NCBI RefSeq assembly: GCF_013375035.1
Contig: NZ_CP056032.1
Coordinates: 4,338,001-4,402,000, forward strand
DNA length: 64,000 nucleotides
DNA from: Spirosoma sp. KUDC1026
GTDB lineage: Bacteria; Bacteroidota; Bacteroidia; Cytophagales; Spirosomataceae
Direction of reading: 5' to 3'
This document shows, one piece after another, positions 1-8,003 of the stretch (positions within the stretch are counted from its first letter, which is position 1; every line of letters starts with the position of its first letter). The position numbers and the translations under genes are program-made. The notes below the pieces were generated by a model. The model was not told the DNA's origin. It did no database searches and was given only the letters and a program-made list of their open reading frames with translations.

Positions 1-563
1 GTCATTTCGATGTACGGCCGTGACCCGATAGCGCCCGTCAGCTGGAGCGTCAGTCCCTGGGGCAACGTAGCGCCCACCATCAGCAGCGCCGAAATGTACT
101 GGCTGCTCACATCACCACGAATAGACACCTGATTGACGCCCGAAGCCGTGAAGCCATTGAGCTGCATCGGTGGGTATCCATCATTTTTCAGGTACGTAAT
201 ATCACCACCCAGCGTCCGCAACGCATCGACCAGCATACCGATGGGCCGCTCACACATCCGGGGGGTGCCGGTCATGATTTTATGCTGTCCCGTTACGGTA
301 AAGTAGGCCGTCAGGAACCGCATGGTCGTACCCGCGTCCAGCACATCGGCCGTCGTCAGCTCACCGGCCGGACTCTGGCGATCAGCCTGTAACAGACGGA
401 TCATGGTCTGCGTATCGCGGGCGGTAGACAGGTTTTTCAGGTCACACTGAAAGCCCGACAGGGCATCGATCAGCAACGCCCGGTTGCTTTCACTTTTGGA
501 AGAAGCCAGCGGAATTTCGGCCTGTACAGGCTCGGCGGAGGGAGTTAAGCGAACAGCATTCAA
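1..563 (-). CDS. aroA: 3-phosphoshikimate 1-carboxyvinyltransferase (EPSP synthase), partial, C-terminus outside window
   Basis: This is the N-terminal 187 codons of the enzyme that joins PEP to shikimate-3-phosphate in the aromatic amino acid pathway. The reverse strand reads through PLASSKSESNRALLIDAL, the substrate-binding N-terminal motif with its Ser-Lys-Ser and Asn-Arg, then DAGTTMRFLTAYF and RPIGMLVDALRTLGG, all family hallmarks. The reading frame has no ATG before the conserved motif. The likeliest start is a TTG at 563, giving MNAVRLTP as in other Bacteroidota AroA proteins; a GTG at 590 is the alternative. It runs divergently from nagA with very little intergenic space. Identity is secure; the start is not. 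Confidence 0.9.
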   Translation of the reverse strand, partial: MNAVRLTPSAEPVQAEIPLASSKSESNRALLIDALSGFQCDLKNLSTARDTQTMIRLLQADRQSPAGELTTADVLDAGTTMRFLTAYFTVTGQHKIMTGTPRMCERPIGMLVDALRTLGGDITYLKNDGYPPMQLNGFTASGVNQVSIRGDVSSQYISALLMVGATLPQGLTLQLTGAIGSRPYIEM

Positions 564-674
564 GAGACGAAACAGGCAGGGGATTAGCACCAAACCATGC
601 ACAAAAAAACAAAAAAGCGCTTAGATTTCGGTCATACTTCGCTTATTCAATCAGACCAGCGTTTCGTTTTACCC

Positions 675-1856
675 ATGCTCCAGTTCATTCATGCGACCGT
701 CTTTACCGGCGATCAGTGGCTTACCAACGCAACGGTGCGCGTTGCCAAGGGCCGAATTCAGGACGTATTGACCAGTAGTGACCCAGCCGACGCAACAGAC
801 GAGACGATTGATCTGGCCGGCGATTATCTGGTTCCGGGCTTGGTCGATTTGCAGCTGTACGGCGGTTCAAACCTGTTTCTGAACGACCAGCCCACCCCCG
901 ATACAGTCCGGCATATCTACGCGAGCCACGTCAAAAACGGCACGACTACCCTCCTGCCCACAATCCATTCGACTTCGCTCGAAATCATGCAGCAGTCGAT
1001 GGCGGCCGTGCAGACGGTTCGGCAGGAAAATCCATTCGGTGTGCCGGGCATCCACATTGAAGGCCCGTATTTTAATCCTATTAAGCGCGGAGCCCACAGC
1101 TCGGCTTACGTCCGGAAGCCAACCGAGGCTGAACTGGAAACGCTATTCAGTGCCAACGCCGACGCGATCCGAATTCTGACGCTGGCCCCGGAAATGTTTA
1201 CGTCCGAGCAGCTTCAGTTGCTTTTTTCGTTAAAACACGCCAACACGCGCCTATCGCTGGGGCATAGCAACGCTACGTATGCCCAGGCAACGGACGCGCT
1301 CAATTCAGGCCAGATCCCCCTGGCGACGCACCTTTATAACGCCATGCGCGGGTTTGAAAGCCGGGAGCCGGGCATCGTGGGCGCGGTTTTCGATCACGAT
1401 ACGGTACACGCCAGCATCATTGCCGACGGCTATCATTGCGATCCGGCCACGATCCGTATTGCCCGGAAACTGCTGGGCGACCGACTTTTCCTGATTTCAG
1501 ACGCCCTGTTCGCCAATACGCCCGGTCTGGATGGACCCCGCCCCGATTTCAGCCTGGGCGAGTTCATCGTTCATTTCGAACCCGATCCCGCCGGACCGGG
1601 GCGCTACGTGAACAACGAAGGTAAGCTGGCGGGCTCGGCCCTGACCCTGATTGACTGCGTGCGCGTCTGCGTTGAGAAAGCCGGAATTCCGCTGACTGAT
1701 GCCCTGCGCATGGCCACGACCATTCCGGCAACGGTTATTGGTATGGGTGACCAGATCGGAAAAATTCAGCCAGACTACGTCGCCAACCTGGTTCGGCTTA
1801 GCCCGGCGCTGACCGTTAAAACCGTCTGGCAAATAGGCGACGAGCTGACCGCCTAA
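675..1856 (+). CDS. nagA: N-acetylglucosamine-6-phosphate deacetylase
   Basis: A 393-residue amidohydrolase that removes acetate from GlcNAc-6-phosphate during recycling of amino sugars and peptidoglycan. Visible motifs are VPGLVDLQLYGG after the small beta-domain, HIEGPYFNPIKRGAH (metal-binding Glu), LGHSNATYAQA and THLYNAM (metal-binding His residues), and LFLISDALF with the catalytic Asp. The usual HxH of amidohydrolases is replaced by QLY, as in single-metal NagA proteins. The frame is open upstream to 597, but the ATG at 675 begins the first beta-strand (MLQFIHATVFTG) and is preferred. No other nag gene lies beside it. A terminator-like hairpin follows. Confidence 0.93.
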   Translation: MLQFIHATVFTGDQWLTNATVRVAKGRIQDVLTSSDPADATDETIDLAGDYLVPGLVDLQLYGGSNLFLNDQPTPDTVRHIYASHVKNGTTTLLPTIHSTSLEIMQQSMAAVQTVRQENPFGVPGIHIEGPYFNPIKRGAHSSAYVRKPTEAELETLFSANADAIRILTLAPEMFTSEQLQLLFSLKHANTRLSLGHSNATYAQATDALNSGQIPLATHLYNAMRGFESREPGIVGAVFDHDTVHASIIADGYHCDPATIRIARKLLGDRLFLISDALFANTPGLDGPRPDFSLGEFIVHFEPDPAGPGRYVNNEGKLAGSALTLIDCVRVCVEKAGIPLTDALRMATTIPATVIGMGDQIGKIQPDYVANLVRLSPALTVKTVWQIGDELTA

Positions 1857-1859
1857 ATA

Positions 1860-1909
1860 CAAACATCCCCATCCGAAACGTAGCCACGTCACTCGAATGG
1901 GGATGTTTG
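1860..1909. terminator. convergent terminator hairpin between nagA and the OYE gene
   Basis: A perfect 13-bp inverted repeat, CAAACATCCCCAT at 1860-1872 and its complement at 1897-1909, with a 24-nt loop. It starts four bases after the nagA stop. It has no strong T-run, so it may act as a hairpin stop for both converging genes. Confidence 0.6.
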
Positions 1910-1986
1910 AACTCTAGCAAAGCTGATAACTGCACGGTACTGTTTTTGTCGTTCCGACAAAAGACCAGAGTTTATGTCTGCTTGTA

Positions 1987-3093
1987 TTACTCCATTACCA
2001 GCGTACCCAGTGCTTCTTTGCTGAAGCCTTTCAGCTCGTCGGTACGACCGGTTTTAATTTTAGCAACCCAGTTTGGATCGGCCAGGATTGGGCGGCCTAC
2101 GCCTACCAGATCAAAATCACCGCGGTCCAGGCGCCGGGTCAGTTCGTCGAGTGAGCTTGGCTGCGAGCTTTCACCGGCGAAGGCACCGAAGAAGTCGCCC
2201 GACAATCCTACTGAACCTACTGTAATCGTTGGCGTTCCGGTCAGTTTTTTGGCCCAGCCCGCAAAGTTCAGGTCAGACCCCTCGAACTCGGGTTCCCAGA
2301 ATCGGCGCTGCGAGCAATGCAGAATATCCACACCCGCGTCCACAAGCGGCTGTAACCACGCTTCCATTTCCTGGGGCGTACTGGCCAGCTTGTACGTATA
2401 ATTCGACGGCTTGAACTGCGACAGTCGAATGATCACGGCAAAATCGTTGCCCACCTGTTTCCGTACTTCTTTGATTACGTCCGTGGCGAAGCGGGTCCGC
2501 TCGGCCAGGGTTTTTCCGCCATAGCCGTCGGCACGTAGGTTCGTATCTTCCCAGAAAAACTGGTCGATCAGGTACCCATGGGCACCGTGCAGCTCCAGGC
2601 AGTCAAAACCGGCCGCTTTAGCGTCGGCAGCAGCTTTCCCAAACGCCAGGATCGTTTCTTCAATGTCCTTGTCGGTCATAGTCGATCCGTTGGTGTTACC
2701 GGGCCGGTTTAGTCCCGACGGCCCTTCGAACGGCACGGGCGGTACCCAACCGGAATGGTGGTTATCCATGATGCCCATGTGCCAGATCTGCGGCCCCATC
2801 TGCCCACCAGCAGTATGGACGCTGTCGATGACGCGCTTCCAGCCCGCCAGCGCTTCCTCACCATAAAAATGCGGTACGTTGGCGTCGTTGGATGCTGAAG
2901 GTCGGTCGATGACGGTTCCTTCCGACAGGATCAGACCGACTTCACCTTCCGCGCGTTTTTGGTAGTACTTAGCGACATCGGCGGTGGGTACACCGTTGGG
3001 CGAAAATGAGCGCGTCATCGGCGCCATGACAATACGGTTCTTCAGATTCAGCGTTTTTAACTGAAACGGTTGAAACAAACTTTGGGTACTCAT
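1987..3093 (-). CDS. alkene reductase, old yellow enzyme family (FMN-dependent NADH:flavin oxidoreductase)
   Basis: A 368-residue single-domain TIM-barrel flavoprotein of the OYE/NemA/12-oxophytodienoate reductase type, which reduces activated C=C bonds (and nitro groups in some relatives) with NAD(P)H. Motifs: NRIVMAPMTRSFSPNGVP at residues ~20-37 (FMN contact), ELHGAHGYLIDQFFWEDTN near residue 170 (catalytic His pair region), RLSQFKPSNY, and VGVGRPILADPNWV near the C-terminus (phosphate binding). It lies 17 bp downstream of an arsR-type gene on the same strand, so it is probably co-transcribed with and repressed by that regulator. The natural substrate cannot be told from sequence. Confidence 0.92.
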   Translation of the reverse strand: MSTQSLFQPFQLKTLNLKNRIVMAPMTRSFSPNGVPTADVAKYYQKRAEGEVGLILSEGTVIDRPSASNDANVPHFYGEEALAGWKRVIDSVHTAGGQMGPQIWHMGIMDNHHSGWVPPVPFEGPSGLNRPGNTNGSTMTDKDIEETILAFGKAAADAKAAGFDCLELHGAHGYLIDQFFWEDTNLRADGYGGKTLAERTRFATDVIKEVRKQVGNDFAVIIRLSQFKPSNYTYKLASTPQEMEAWLQPLVDAGVDILHCSQRRFWEPEFEGSDLNFAGWAKKLTGTPTITVGSVGLSGDFFGAFAGESSQPSSLDELTRRLDRGDFDLVGVGRPILADPNWVAKIKTGRTDELKGFSKEALGTLVME

Positions 3094-3110
3094 ATGGTTT
3101 ACTAGTTGGA

Positions 3111-3416
3111 TTATAAATTCTTTGCGATCAACTCACTCAATTGTTCAAACGCGGCTTCATTGCGCCGGTAATAGGTCCATTGCCCCCGCCGGGTCGCTTT
3201 GATCAGACCAGCCCGTTGCAGGATGGAGAGGTATTCAGAAACAGTCGACTGGGTTAGACCGGCCTTCGCCTGCAGTTGCCCCACACAGACGCCGTGCTCA
3301 TAGCCAAATTCCTTCTGACCGGGAAAATTCTCTTCCGGTGCCCGAAGCCAATCCAGTATGTCCAGCCGCGCCTTGTTCGCCAATGCTTTGAAGATGTCTA
3401 CCTGCTCCTGTTTCAT
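3111..3416 (-). CDS. ArsR/SmtB-family winged-helix repressor
   Basis: A 101-residue regulator. The N-terminus EQVDIFKALANKARLDILDWL is the typical ArsR opening helix, and LTQSTVSEYLSILQRAGLIK is the recognition helix, followed by the wing RRGQWTYYRR. There is one Cys (GVCVGQL), but no ELCVCDL metal site, so it more likely senses an electrophile, a redox signal or nothing metallic. It forms a probable operon with the downstream ene-reductase. A TATATCG-N8-CGATATA inverted repeat sits just upstream of the start codon. Confidence 0.9.
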   Translation of the reverse strand: MKQEQVDIFKALANKARLDILDWLRAPEENFPGQKEFGYEHGVCVGQLQAKAGLTQSTVSEYLSILQRAGLIKATRRGQWTYYRRNEAAFEQLSELIAKNL

Positions 3417-3424
3417 CGTGTGAG

Positions 3425-3446
3425 TATATCGACTTTTACCGATATA
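3425..3446 (-). promoter_or_regulatory. candidate operator of the arsR-OYE operon
   Basis: A perfect 7-bp inverted repeat, TATATCG at 3425-3431 and CGATATA at 3440-3446 with an 8-bp spacer, begins 9 bp upstream of the arsR start codon. The placement suits autorepression. It is inferred from symmetry only. Confidence 0.5.
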
Positions 3447-3569
3447 CCGAATTCCAGATATAAAAGTTCACTCAAGTAGGCAAATGGGCGATAAGCACAG
3501 GCAGGGCGAACGTTGGGTATTTAATTACCTGCACCCAAAACGAAGGAATACTAAGACCTGAAATAAGGA

Positions 3570-3619
3570 TGGTATAAAAACAGAGAGCCGGTTGACACTA
3601 AGGTCAACCGGCTCTCTGT
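3570..3619 (-). terminator. intrinsic terminator of mntH
   Basis: A perfect 17-bp stem (3580-3596 with 3603-3619) with a six-base loop, followed on the minus strand by TTTTTATACC. It lies 21 bp beyond the mntH stop codon and is a textbook factor-independent terminator. Confidence 0.88.
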
Positions 3620-3640
3620 AACACGAAGCAGTAATATCTC

Positions 3641-4984
3641 CTAAAGCAAAGTATCCCAGAGCAGGTATAGATTCAACGTAATGATCACGACGGCAACGAG
3701 CCAGGAGAGCGATTTCATCCAGGCCGGATTGACGAACGGACCCATTTTAACTTTATCACAAGTAAACTTCACCAGCGGCACCACCGCGAAACTGAGCTGG
3801 AGCGACAGGATAACCTGACTTAGCACTAGTAGTTCAGAAGTCCCCTGTTCGCCGTACAGAATGGCAACAACCAGCGCCGGCACCACGGCTACCAGCCGGG
3901 TGATCAGCCGCCGTAGCCATGGCTTGATTTGTAAGTGTAGGAATCCTTCCATCACGATCTGTCCTGCCAGCGTACCCGTCAGCGTTGAATTTTGCCCCGA
4001 CGCCAGCAAGGCCACCGCGAACAGAATTCCCGCCATCTTCACGCCCAGAATGGGTTCGAGCAGGTGATACGCATCCGTAATATCCGCTACCTGCTGGTTG
4101 CCGGTCGTGTGAAAGGCCGCTGCCGCCAGGATCAGAATAGCCGCGTTGATAAAAAACGCCAGAAATAAGGAAACGGTCGAGTCGATAGTGGCAAACTTGA
4201 TCGCTGATTTACGTCCTGCATTATCGCGGCCGAAATCACGCGTCTGTACGATACTGGAATGCAGATACAGATTATGCGGCATCACCGTAGCACCTAGAAT
4301 CCCAATGGCGATATAGAGCATCCCCGGATTCGTCACAATTTCGGGGCGGGGCAGCAGGCCGTCGACGATATCCCGAACGGAGGGTTGTGACACCAGCAAC
4401 TCATACCCGAAACAGGCAACGATCAGGAAAATCAGACTGGCGACGATGCGCTCAATGAGTTGAAAGCCTTTGTTCTGCAAGAACAGCAGGAGCAGCACAT
4501 CGAGTACGGTAATCAGAATACCTATCGTCAGCGGTAGGCCAAACAGCAGATTCAGGGCAATAGCCGAGCCTATGACTTCGGCCAGGTCGGTAGCCGCAAT
4601 AGCGATTTCGGCCAGCAGCCACAAACCAAAAGCTACCGGATGGCTATAGTGATCCCGGCAGGCCTGCGCCAGATCGCGTCCTGTAGCGATCCCTAATTTT
4701 AGGGCCAGGTGCTGCAACAGGATGGCGAATAAGTTCGAAATAAGTACTACGGATAACAGCCGGTAACCAAACTGCGCTCCGCCCGCAATGTCTGTTGCCC
4801 AGTTGCCGGGGTCCATATAGCCAACCGCAACCATCAGGCCGGGTCCGAGATACGCTTTGAGCGTTTTAAAGAAACCCGCGCCCACCGGTACCTGCACTGA
4901 ACTATGCACATCGGCCAGCGAATTAGTCTCGTTATGCTGTCGCCAGCCTTTCTGCTCTGTATCCATTAGCATCATATCATACAC
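3641..4984 (-). CDS. mntH: Nramp-family divalent metal (Mn2+/Fe2+) transporter
   Basis: A 447-residue inner-membrane, proton-coupled metal importer with about 11 transmembrane segments. The two metal-site motifs are visible: DPGNWATDIAGG in TM1 (Asp, Asn) and VMPHNLYLHSSIVQTRD in TM6 (Met, His), plus GQNSTLTGTLAGQIVMEGF. It is divergent from an mntR-type gene across a ~160-bp region holding a palindrome, which points to metal-dependent repression. The start is uncertain: four Met residues occur in the first seven codons. It ends in a strong intrinsic terminator. Confidence 0.95.
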   Translation of the reverse strand: MYDMMLMDTEQKGWRQHNETNSLADVHSSVQVPVGAGFFKTLKAYLGPGLMVAVGYMDPGNWATDIAGGAQFGYRLLSVVLISNLFAILLQHLALKLGIATGRDLAQACRDHYSHPVAFGLWLLAEIAIAATDLAEVIGSAIALNLLFGLPLTIGILITVLDVLLLLFLQNKGFQLIERIVASLIFLIVACFGYELLVSQPSVRDIVDGLLPRPEIVTNPGMLYIAIGILGATVMPHNLYLHSSIVQTRDFGRDNAGRKSAIKFATIDSTVSLFLAFFINAAILILAAAAFHTTGNQQVADITDAYHLLEPILGVKMAGILFAVALLASGQNSTLTGTLAGQIVMEGFLHLQIKPWLRRLITRLVAVVPALVVAILYGEQGTSELLVLSQVILSLQLSFAVVPLVKFTCDKVKMGPFVNPAWMKSLSWLVAVVIITLNLYLLWDTLL

Positions 4985-5017
4985 AGTCGCTTACGTACCG
5001 CTTCTGCTTTAACGCTA

Positions 5018-5025
5018 CAAACCTA
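5018..5025 (-). promoter_or_regulatory. -7 element of the mntH promoter
   Basis: The minus strand reads TAGGTTTG, an exact fit to the Bacteroidota TAnnTTTG consensus. The matching -33 zone, about 20 bp further upstream, falls inside the palindrome at 5042-5061. Confidence 0.6.
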
Positions 5026-5041
5026 TGCATTGTTGAATAAA

Positions 5042-5061
5042 TTTTTAGACAAGTCTAAAAA
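5042..5061. promoter_or_regulatory. shared MntR-type operator palindrome
   Basis: A perfect palindrome with core TTTAGACAAGTCTAAA (9-bp arms around AA) lies between mntH and the DtxR/MntR gene. It covers the expected -33 region of mntH and touches that of mntR, so one bound dimer pair could repress both. The size and symmetry fit DtxR-family operators; binding is inferred. Confidence 0.7.
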
Positions 5062-5084
5062 TTTAGAAAGTTTAACATAAAAAT

Positions 5085-5092
5085 TACCTTTG
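5085..5092 (+). promoter_or_regulatory. -7 element of the mntR promoter
   Basis: TACCTTTG matches TAnnTTTG exactly and lies 53 bp before the chosen ATG at 5145. Confidence 0.6.
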
Positions 5093-5144
5093 CGGTCAAA
5101 CTGTTTCCTCCTGTTCAGTCGTTTTGACAGAGTACGTTGTCGGC

Positions 5145-5798
5145 ATGCATTCATTCACAGAAGAAAATTACCTGAAGACGATCTATTATCTCGCCAGCCG
5201 ACAGGAAGGCGAGGTAAGCACAAATGCCCTGGCCGAAATGACGGCAACCAAGGCAGCTTCGGTGACGGATATGCTGCGAAAGCTGGCGGACAAACAGTTG
5301 ATCCATTATAAAAAATACCAGGGTGTCCGGCTCACCGCCGAAGGAGAACGGCTGGCGCTGCAGGTCATCCGTCGGCACCGGCTCTGGGAGGTTTTCCTGG
5401 TCGAGAAACTAGGGTTTGGCTGGGATGCGATTCACGAGATTGCCGAAGAACTAGAGCACGTTCGTTCCGACGAGCTCGTTACGCGGCTCGATGCGTTCCT
5501 GGGTCAGCCGCAGTTCGACCCGCACGGCGATCCTATCCCAACGCCGGCCGGGCAGATGCCGGAGACTGGTTACCGAAAATTATCGGAAGCCACAGCCGGT
5601 GAATGTGTACGGCTGATGGCAGTACTGGAGCACTCGACCGAATTTCTGCAGCACCTCGACCGCTGCGATCTGTCCCTCGGCTGCACGGTTACCGTCACCG
5701 AAATCAGTACGTTCGATAAATCCTTGCTCATCCATCTGGCCAGCAACCAACCCGTTTTTGTCAGCGCCGACGTTGCCCGAAACCTACTGGTCAGTTAA
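5145..5798 (+). CDS. mntR: DtxR/MntR-family metal-dependent transcriptional regulator
   Basis: A 217-residue repressor. The N-terminal winged helix begins FTEENYLKTIYYL and contains TNALAEMTATKAASVTDMLRKL; the dimerisation and metal domain follows (HRLWEVFLVEKLGF, IHEIAEELEHVRSDELV). The C-terminal part from ~residue 150 (GYRKLSEATAGECVRLMAV) is a FeoA/SH3-like domain, giving the long DtxR-type length. The ATG at 5145 is chosen because family proteins start just before FTEENYL; the frame is open to 5124. Its divergent position to mntH supports Mn/Fe homeostasis. The gene symbol is by context, and iron as corepressor is possible. Confidence 0.88.
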   Translation: MHSFTEENYLKTIYYLASRQEGEVSTNALAEMTATKAASVTDMLRKLADKQLIHYKKYQGVRLTAEGERLALQVIRRHRLWEVFLVEKLGFGWDAIHEIAEELEHVRSDELVTRLDAFLGQPQFDPHGDPIPTPAGQMPETGYRKLSEATAGECVRLMAVLEHSTEFLQHLDRCDLSLGCTVTVTEISTFDKSLLIHLASNQPVFVSADVARNLLVS

Positions 5799-5842
5799 GC
5801 CGCCTTTCCTGAAACCTGCCCCGGCAGATTCACAAACAACTA

Positions 5843-6919
5843 ATGAAGATTTTAGACTGGTATATTTTAAAGCGCTTCCTGCAGACGTACATTTTTGTGG
5901 TGCTGGTCATTGTGCTGGTGGTTGTGATGATTGACTATACCGAGAAGATTGACAACTTCCACAAAAACAACGCCCCCACCGACCGGATTCTGTGGGACTA
6001 TTACCTGAATTTCATTCCCTACTGGGCCAATTACATCAGTCCGCTGATGGTCTTTATCGCGACGGTATTTCTGACCTCCCGGCTGGCTGCCCGTACCGAA
6101 GTTATTGCCATGCTGAGCAGCGGCATCAGCTTTATCCGGCTGCTGTTTCCTTACGTGCTGGGCGCATCGGTGTTGGCCGTGCTGACTTATTTCATGGTCA
6201 ACTACGTGATTCCCCGCGCCAACAAAACCCGGATTGCGTTCGAGGTGCAGTATATCAACGATGCATACACGTACTCCGGCCGTAATGTCCACATCAAGAT
6301 TGCGCCGAATACCTACGCCTATCTGGAAAGCTACAACAACCAGAGCAACACGGGTTATCGGTTTACGCTGGAGAAAGTCGAGGGGAATCAGCTAAAGCAG
6401 AAGCTGGCAGCCGACCGGATCGAGTGGAACGCCAAGAAAAAGAAATGGACCATCCGCGACTACAAAGTTCGCACCATCAATGGTCTCCAGGAAACATTGA
6501 CGTCGGGCACCGAAATCGACACCACGCTGAACCTGAAGCCTGATGATTTCAGCTCAGATTTCAACCTGTACGAGACCTTCACCCGCCCCGAACTGAACCG
6601 CCACATCGACTTGCTGCGGAGCCGCGGAGCTGACGGCCTGGAAACGTACCTACTTGAAAAATACAGCCGCGACACCCGCCCTTTCGCCATCATCATTCTG
6701 ACGGTGATTGGTGTGATTATGTCGGCCCGCAAGAGTCGGCGGGGCGTGGGCTGGCAGGTGGCGCTGGGATTCTTTCTGGCGTTTGCTTACCTGTTGTTCT
6801 TTATGCTCGCCAAAGGCATCGCCGAATCCGGCAATCTGAATCCCATTGTTGCCGTCTGGCTGCCAAACCTTATTTTTGCGGGCATCGGGGTACTGTTGTA
6901 TAATACGATACCTAGATAA
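5843..6919 (+). CDS. LptF/LptG-family permease (YjgP/YjgQ) of lipopolysaccharide export
   Basis: A 358-residue inner-membrane protein with three N-terminal helices (from MKILDWYILKRFLQTYIF), a periplasmic beta-jellyroll-like segment around residues 140-240, and three C-terminal helices. This is the layout of LptF/LptG, which with the ATPase LptB pulls LPS from the inner membrane. The IDNFHKNNAP segment after TM1 resembles LptG-like proteins of Bacteroidota. No other lpt gene is adjacent. Its stop codon is the first part of a ~110-bp inverted repeat that reaches the next start codon. Confidence 0.85.
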   Translation: MKILDWYILKRFLQTYIFVVLVIVLVVVMIDYTEKIDNFHKNNAPTDRILWDYYLNFIPYWANYISPLMVFIATVFLTSRLAARTEVIAMLSSGISFIRLLFPYVLGASVLAVLTYFMVNYVIPRANKTRIAFEVQYINDAYTYSGRNVHIKIAPNTYAYLESYNNQSNTGYRFTLEKVEGNQLKQKLAADRIEWNAKKKKWTIRDYKVRTINGLQETLTSGTEIDTTLNLKPDDFSSDFNLYETFTRPELNRHIDLLRSRGADGLETYLLEKYSRDTRPFAIIILTVIGVIMSARKSRRGVGWQVALGFFLAFAYLLFFMLAKGIAESGNLNPIVAVWLPNLIFAGIGVLLYNTIPR

Positions 6920-7027
6920 AGAGCGAAAGAATGAAAGAGTGAAAGAGCGAAAGGCATACAGGATAACTTCTCTCTTTCTCTTCACTTCGGCGCTTCGCTC
7001 TTTCTGTCTTTCGCTCTTTCGCTCTTT
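6918..7027. repeat. GAAAGAG-rich long inverted repeat filling an intergenic gap
   Basis: Arm 6918-6953 and arm 6993-7027 pair over ~35 bp with about four mismatches and a 39-nt loop. One strand is almost only purine (repeated GAAAGAGCGAAAGA), the other pyrimidine. The left arm starts inside the TAA stop of the LptF/G gene and the right arm ends one base before the ATG of the EamA gene. The structure could end transcription or bury the translation start. A second member of this family lies at 24083-24178. Confidence 0.85.
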
Positions 7028-7969
7028 ATGAAATCCCCCGCCCTTTCCGACTACCTGCACCTGCACTTTATCGTGCTGATCTGGGGCTTTACGGCCATTC
7101 TGGGTAAGTTTCTGGAGCCGCTTTCTTCTCCGGCTGTCGTGCTTTTTCGCACGGGTCTGGCAGCGGGTGGTCTGGCGCTGGTGCTGTATGTCAAGCAGAA
7201 ACCCTTCGCCGTTTCGCCGGCCGACCGCTGGCGGTTGCTGGCCACAGGCAGTCTGATTGCCCTGCACTGGATCCTGTTTTTTGCCGCGGCCCGGCTGGCG
7301 AACGTATCCGTTTGTCTGGCGGGTATGGCTACCAGTTCGCTCTGGGCCAGCCTGCTGGAGCCACTGATTTTAAAACGGCGAGTTCAGGTGATCGACGTCT
7401 TGCTGGGCGCAGTTGTGATGGCCGGTTTGTATCTGATTTTCCGCTTCGAGTTTGATAAGATCGCCGGGCTGATTACGGCAATCCTGGCGGCCATGCTGGC
7501 GTCGCTGTTCACCATTATCAACAGTCGCTTCTCCCAACGACATGACGCGCTGGTAATTTCATTTTACGAAATGGCGGGTGCTTTTGTGGGCTGCATTGCC
7601 TTCGTCGGGCTCTATATTTCGACCAATCCAACGCTTGTTTCAACCGATCTGCTGCCGCAAACGGGTGTTCAGTGGCTATGTCTGGCGCTGCTCGCATTCG
7701 TCTGTACCGTTTATGCCCATACGGCTGCCGTTGGGCTGTTGCGTAAGTTTTCGCCTTACCTCGCCATATTAACTGTAAATTTGGAGCCGGTCTATGGGAT
7801 TATCCTGGCGGTATTGATTTTTGGCAATGCCGAGCGCATGACAGCAGGCTTCTATATCGGCACACTGGTAATCCTGGCGGCCGTTATCAGTTACCCATTC
7901 CTGAGTCGGCAACGACCCACAACAACAACACCCACCGGGGGAGATCTGGAGATCGACCTACCTAAATAA
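7028..7969 (+). CDS. EamA/DMT-superfamily transporter
   Basis: A 313-residue polytopic inner-membrane protein with about ten helices in two EamA repeats (residues ~10-140 and ~150-290). It opens LHLHFIVLIWGFTAILGKFLEPL, typical of the drug/metabolite exporter superfamily, and the second repeat ends LEPVYGIILAVLIFGNAERMTAGFYIG. Substrates of such proteins vary (amino acids, nucleotides, drugs) and cannot be told here. The start codon abuts a long hairpin arm, so translation may be damped unless it couples to the upstream gene. Confidence 0.85.
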   Translation: MKSPALSDYLHLHFIVLIWGFTAILGKFLEPLSSPAVVLFRTGLAAGGLALVLYVKQKPFAVSPADRWRLLATGSLIALHWILFFAAARLANVSVCLAGMATSSLWASLLEPLILKRRVQVIDVLLGAVVMAGLYLIFRFEFDKIAGLITAILAAMLASLFTIINSRFSQRHDALVISFYEMAGAFVGCIAFVGLYISTNPTLVSTDLLPQTGVQWLCLALLAFVCTVYAHTAAVGLLRKFSPYLAILTVNLEPVYGIILAVLIFGNAERMTAGFYIGTLVILAAVISYPFLSRQRPTTTTPTGGDLEIDLPK

Positions 7970-8003
7970 TCCATCCACCCCCGCCTGGCGAGGGTGTCCT
8001 GGC

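Noticed and set aside
6918..7027. A CRISPR-like array in the GAAAGAG repeats
   Set aside because: Units are 7-16 bp without spacers of constant length and form one inverted repeat, and no cas genes are present.
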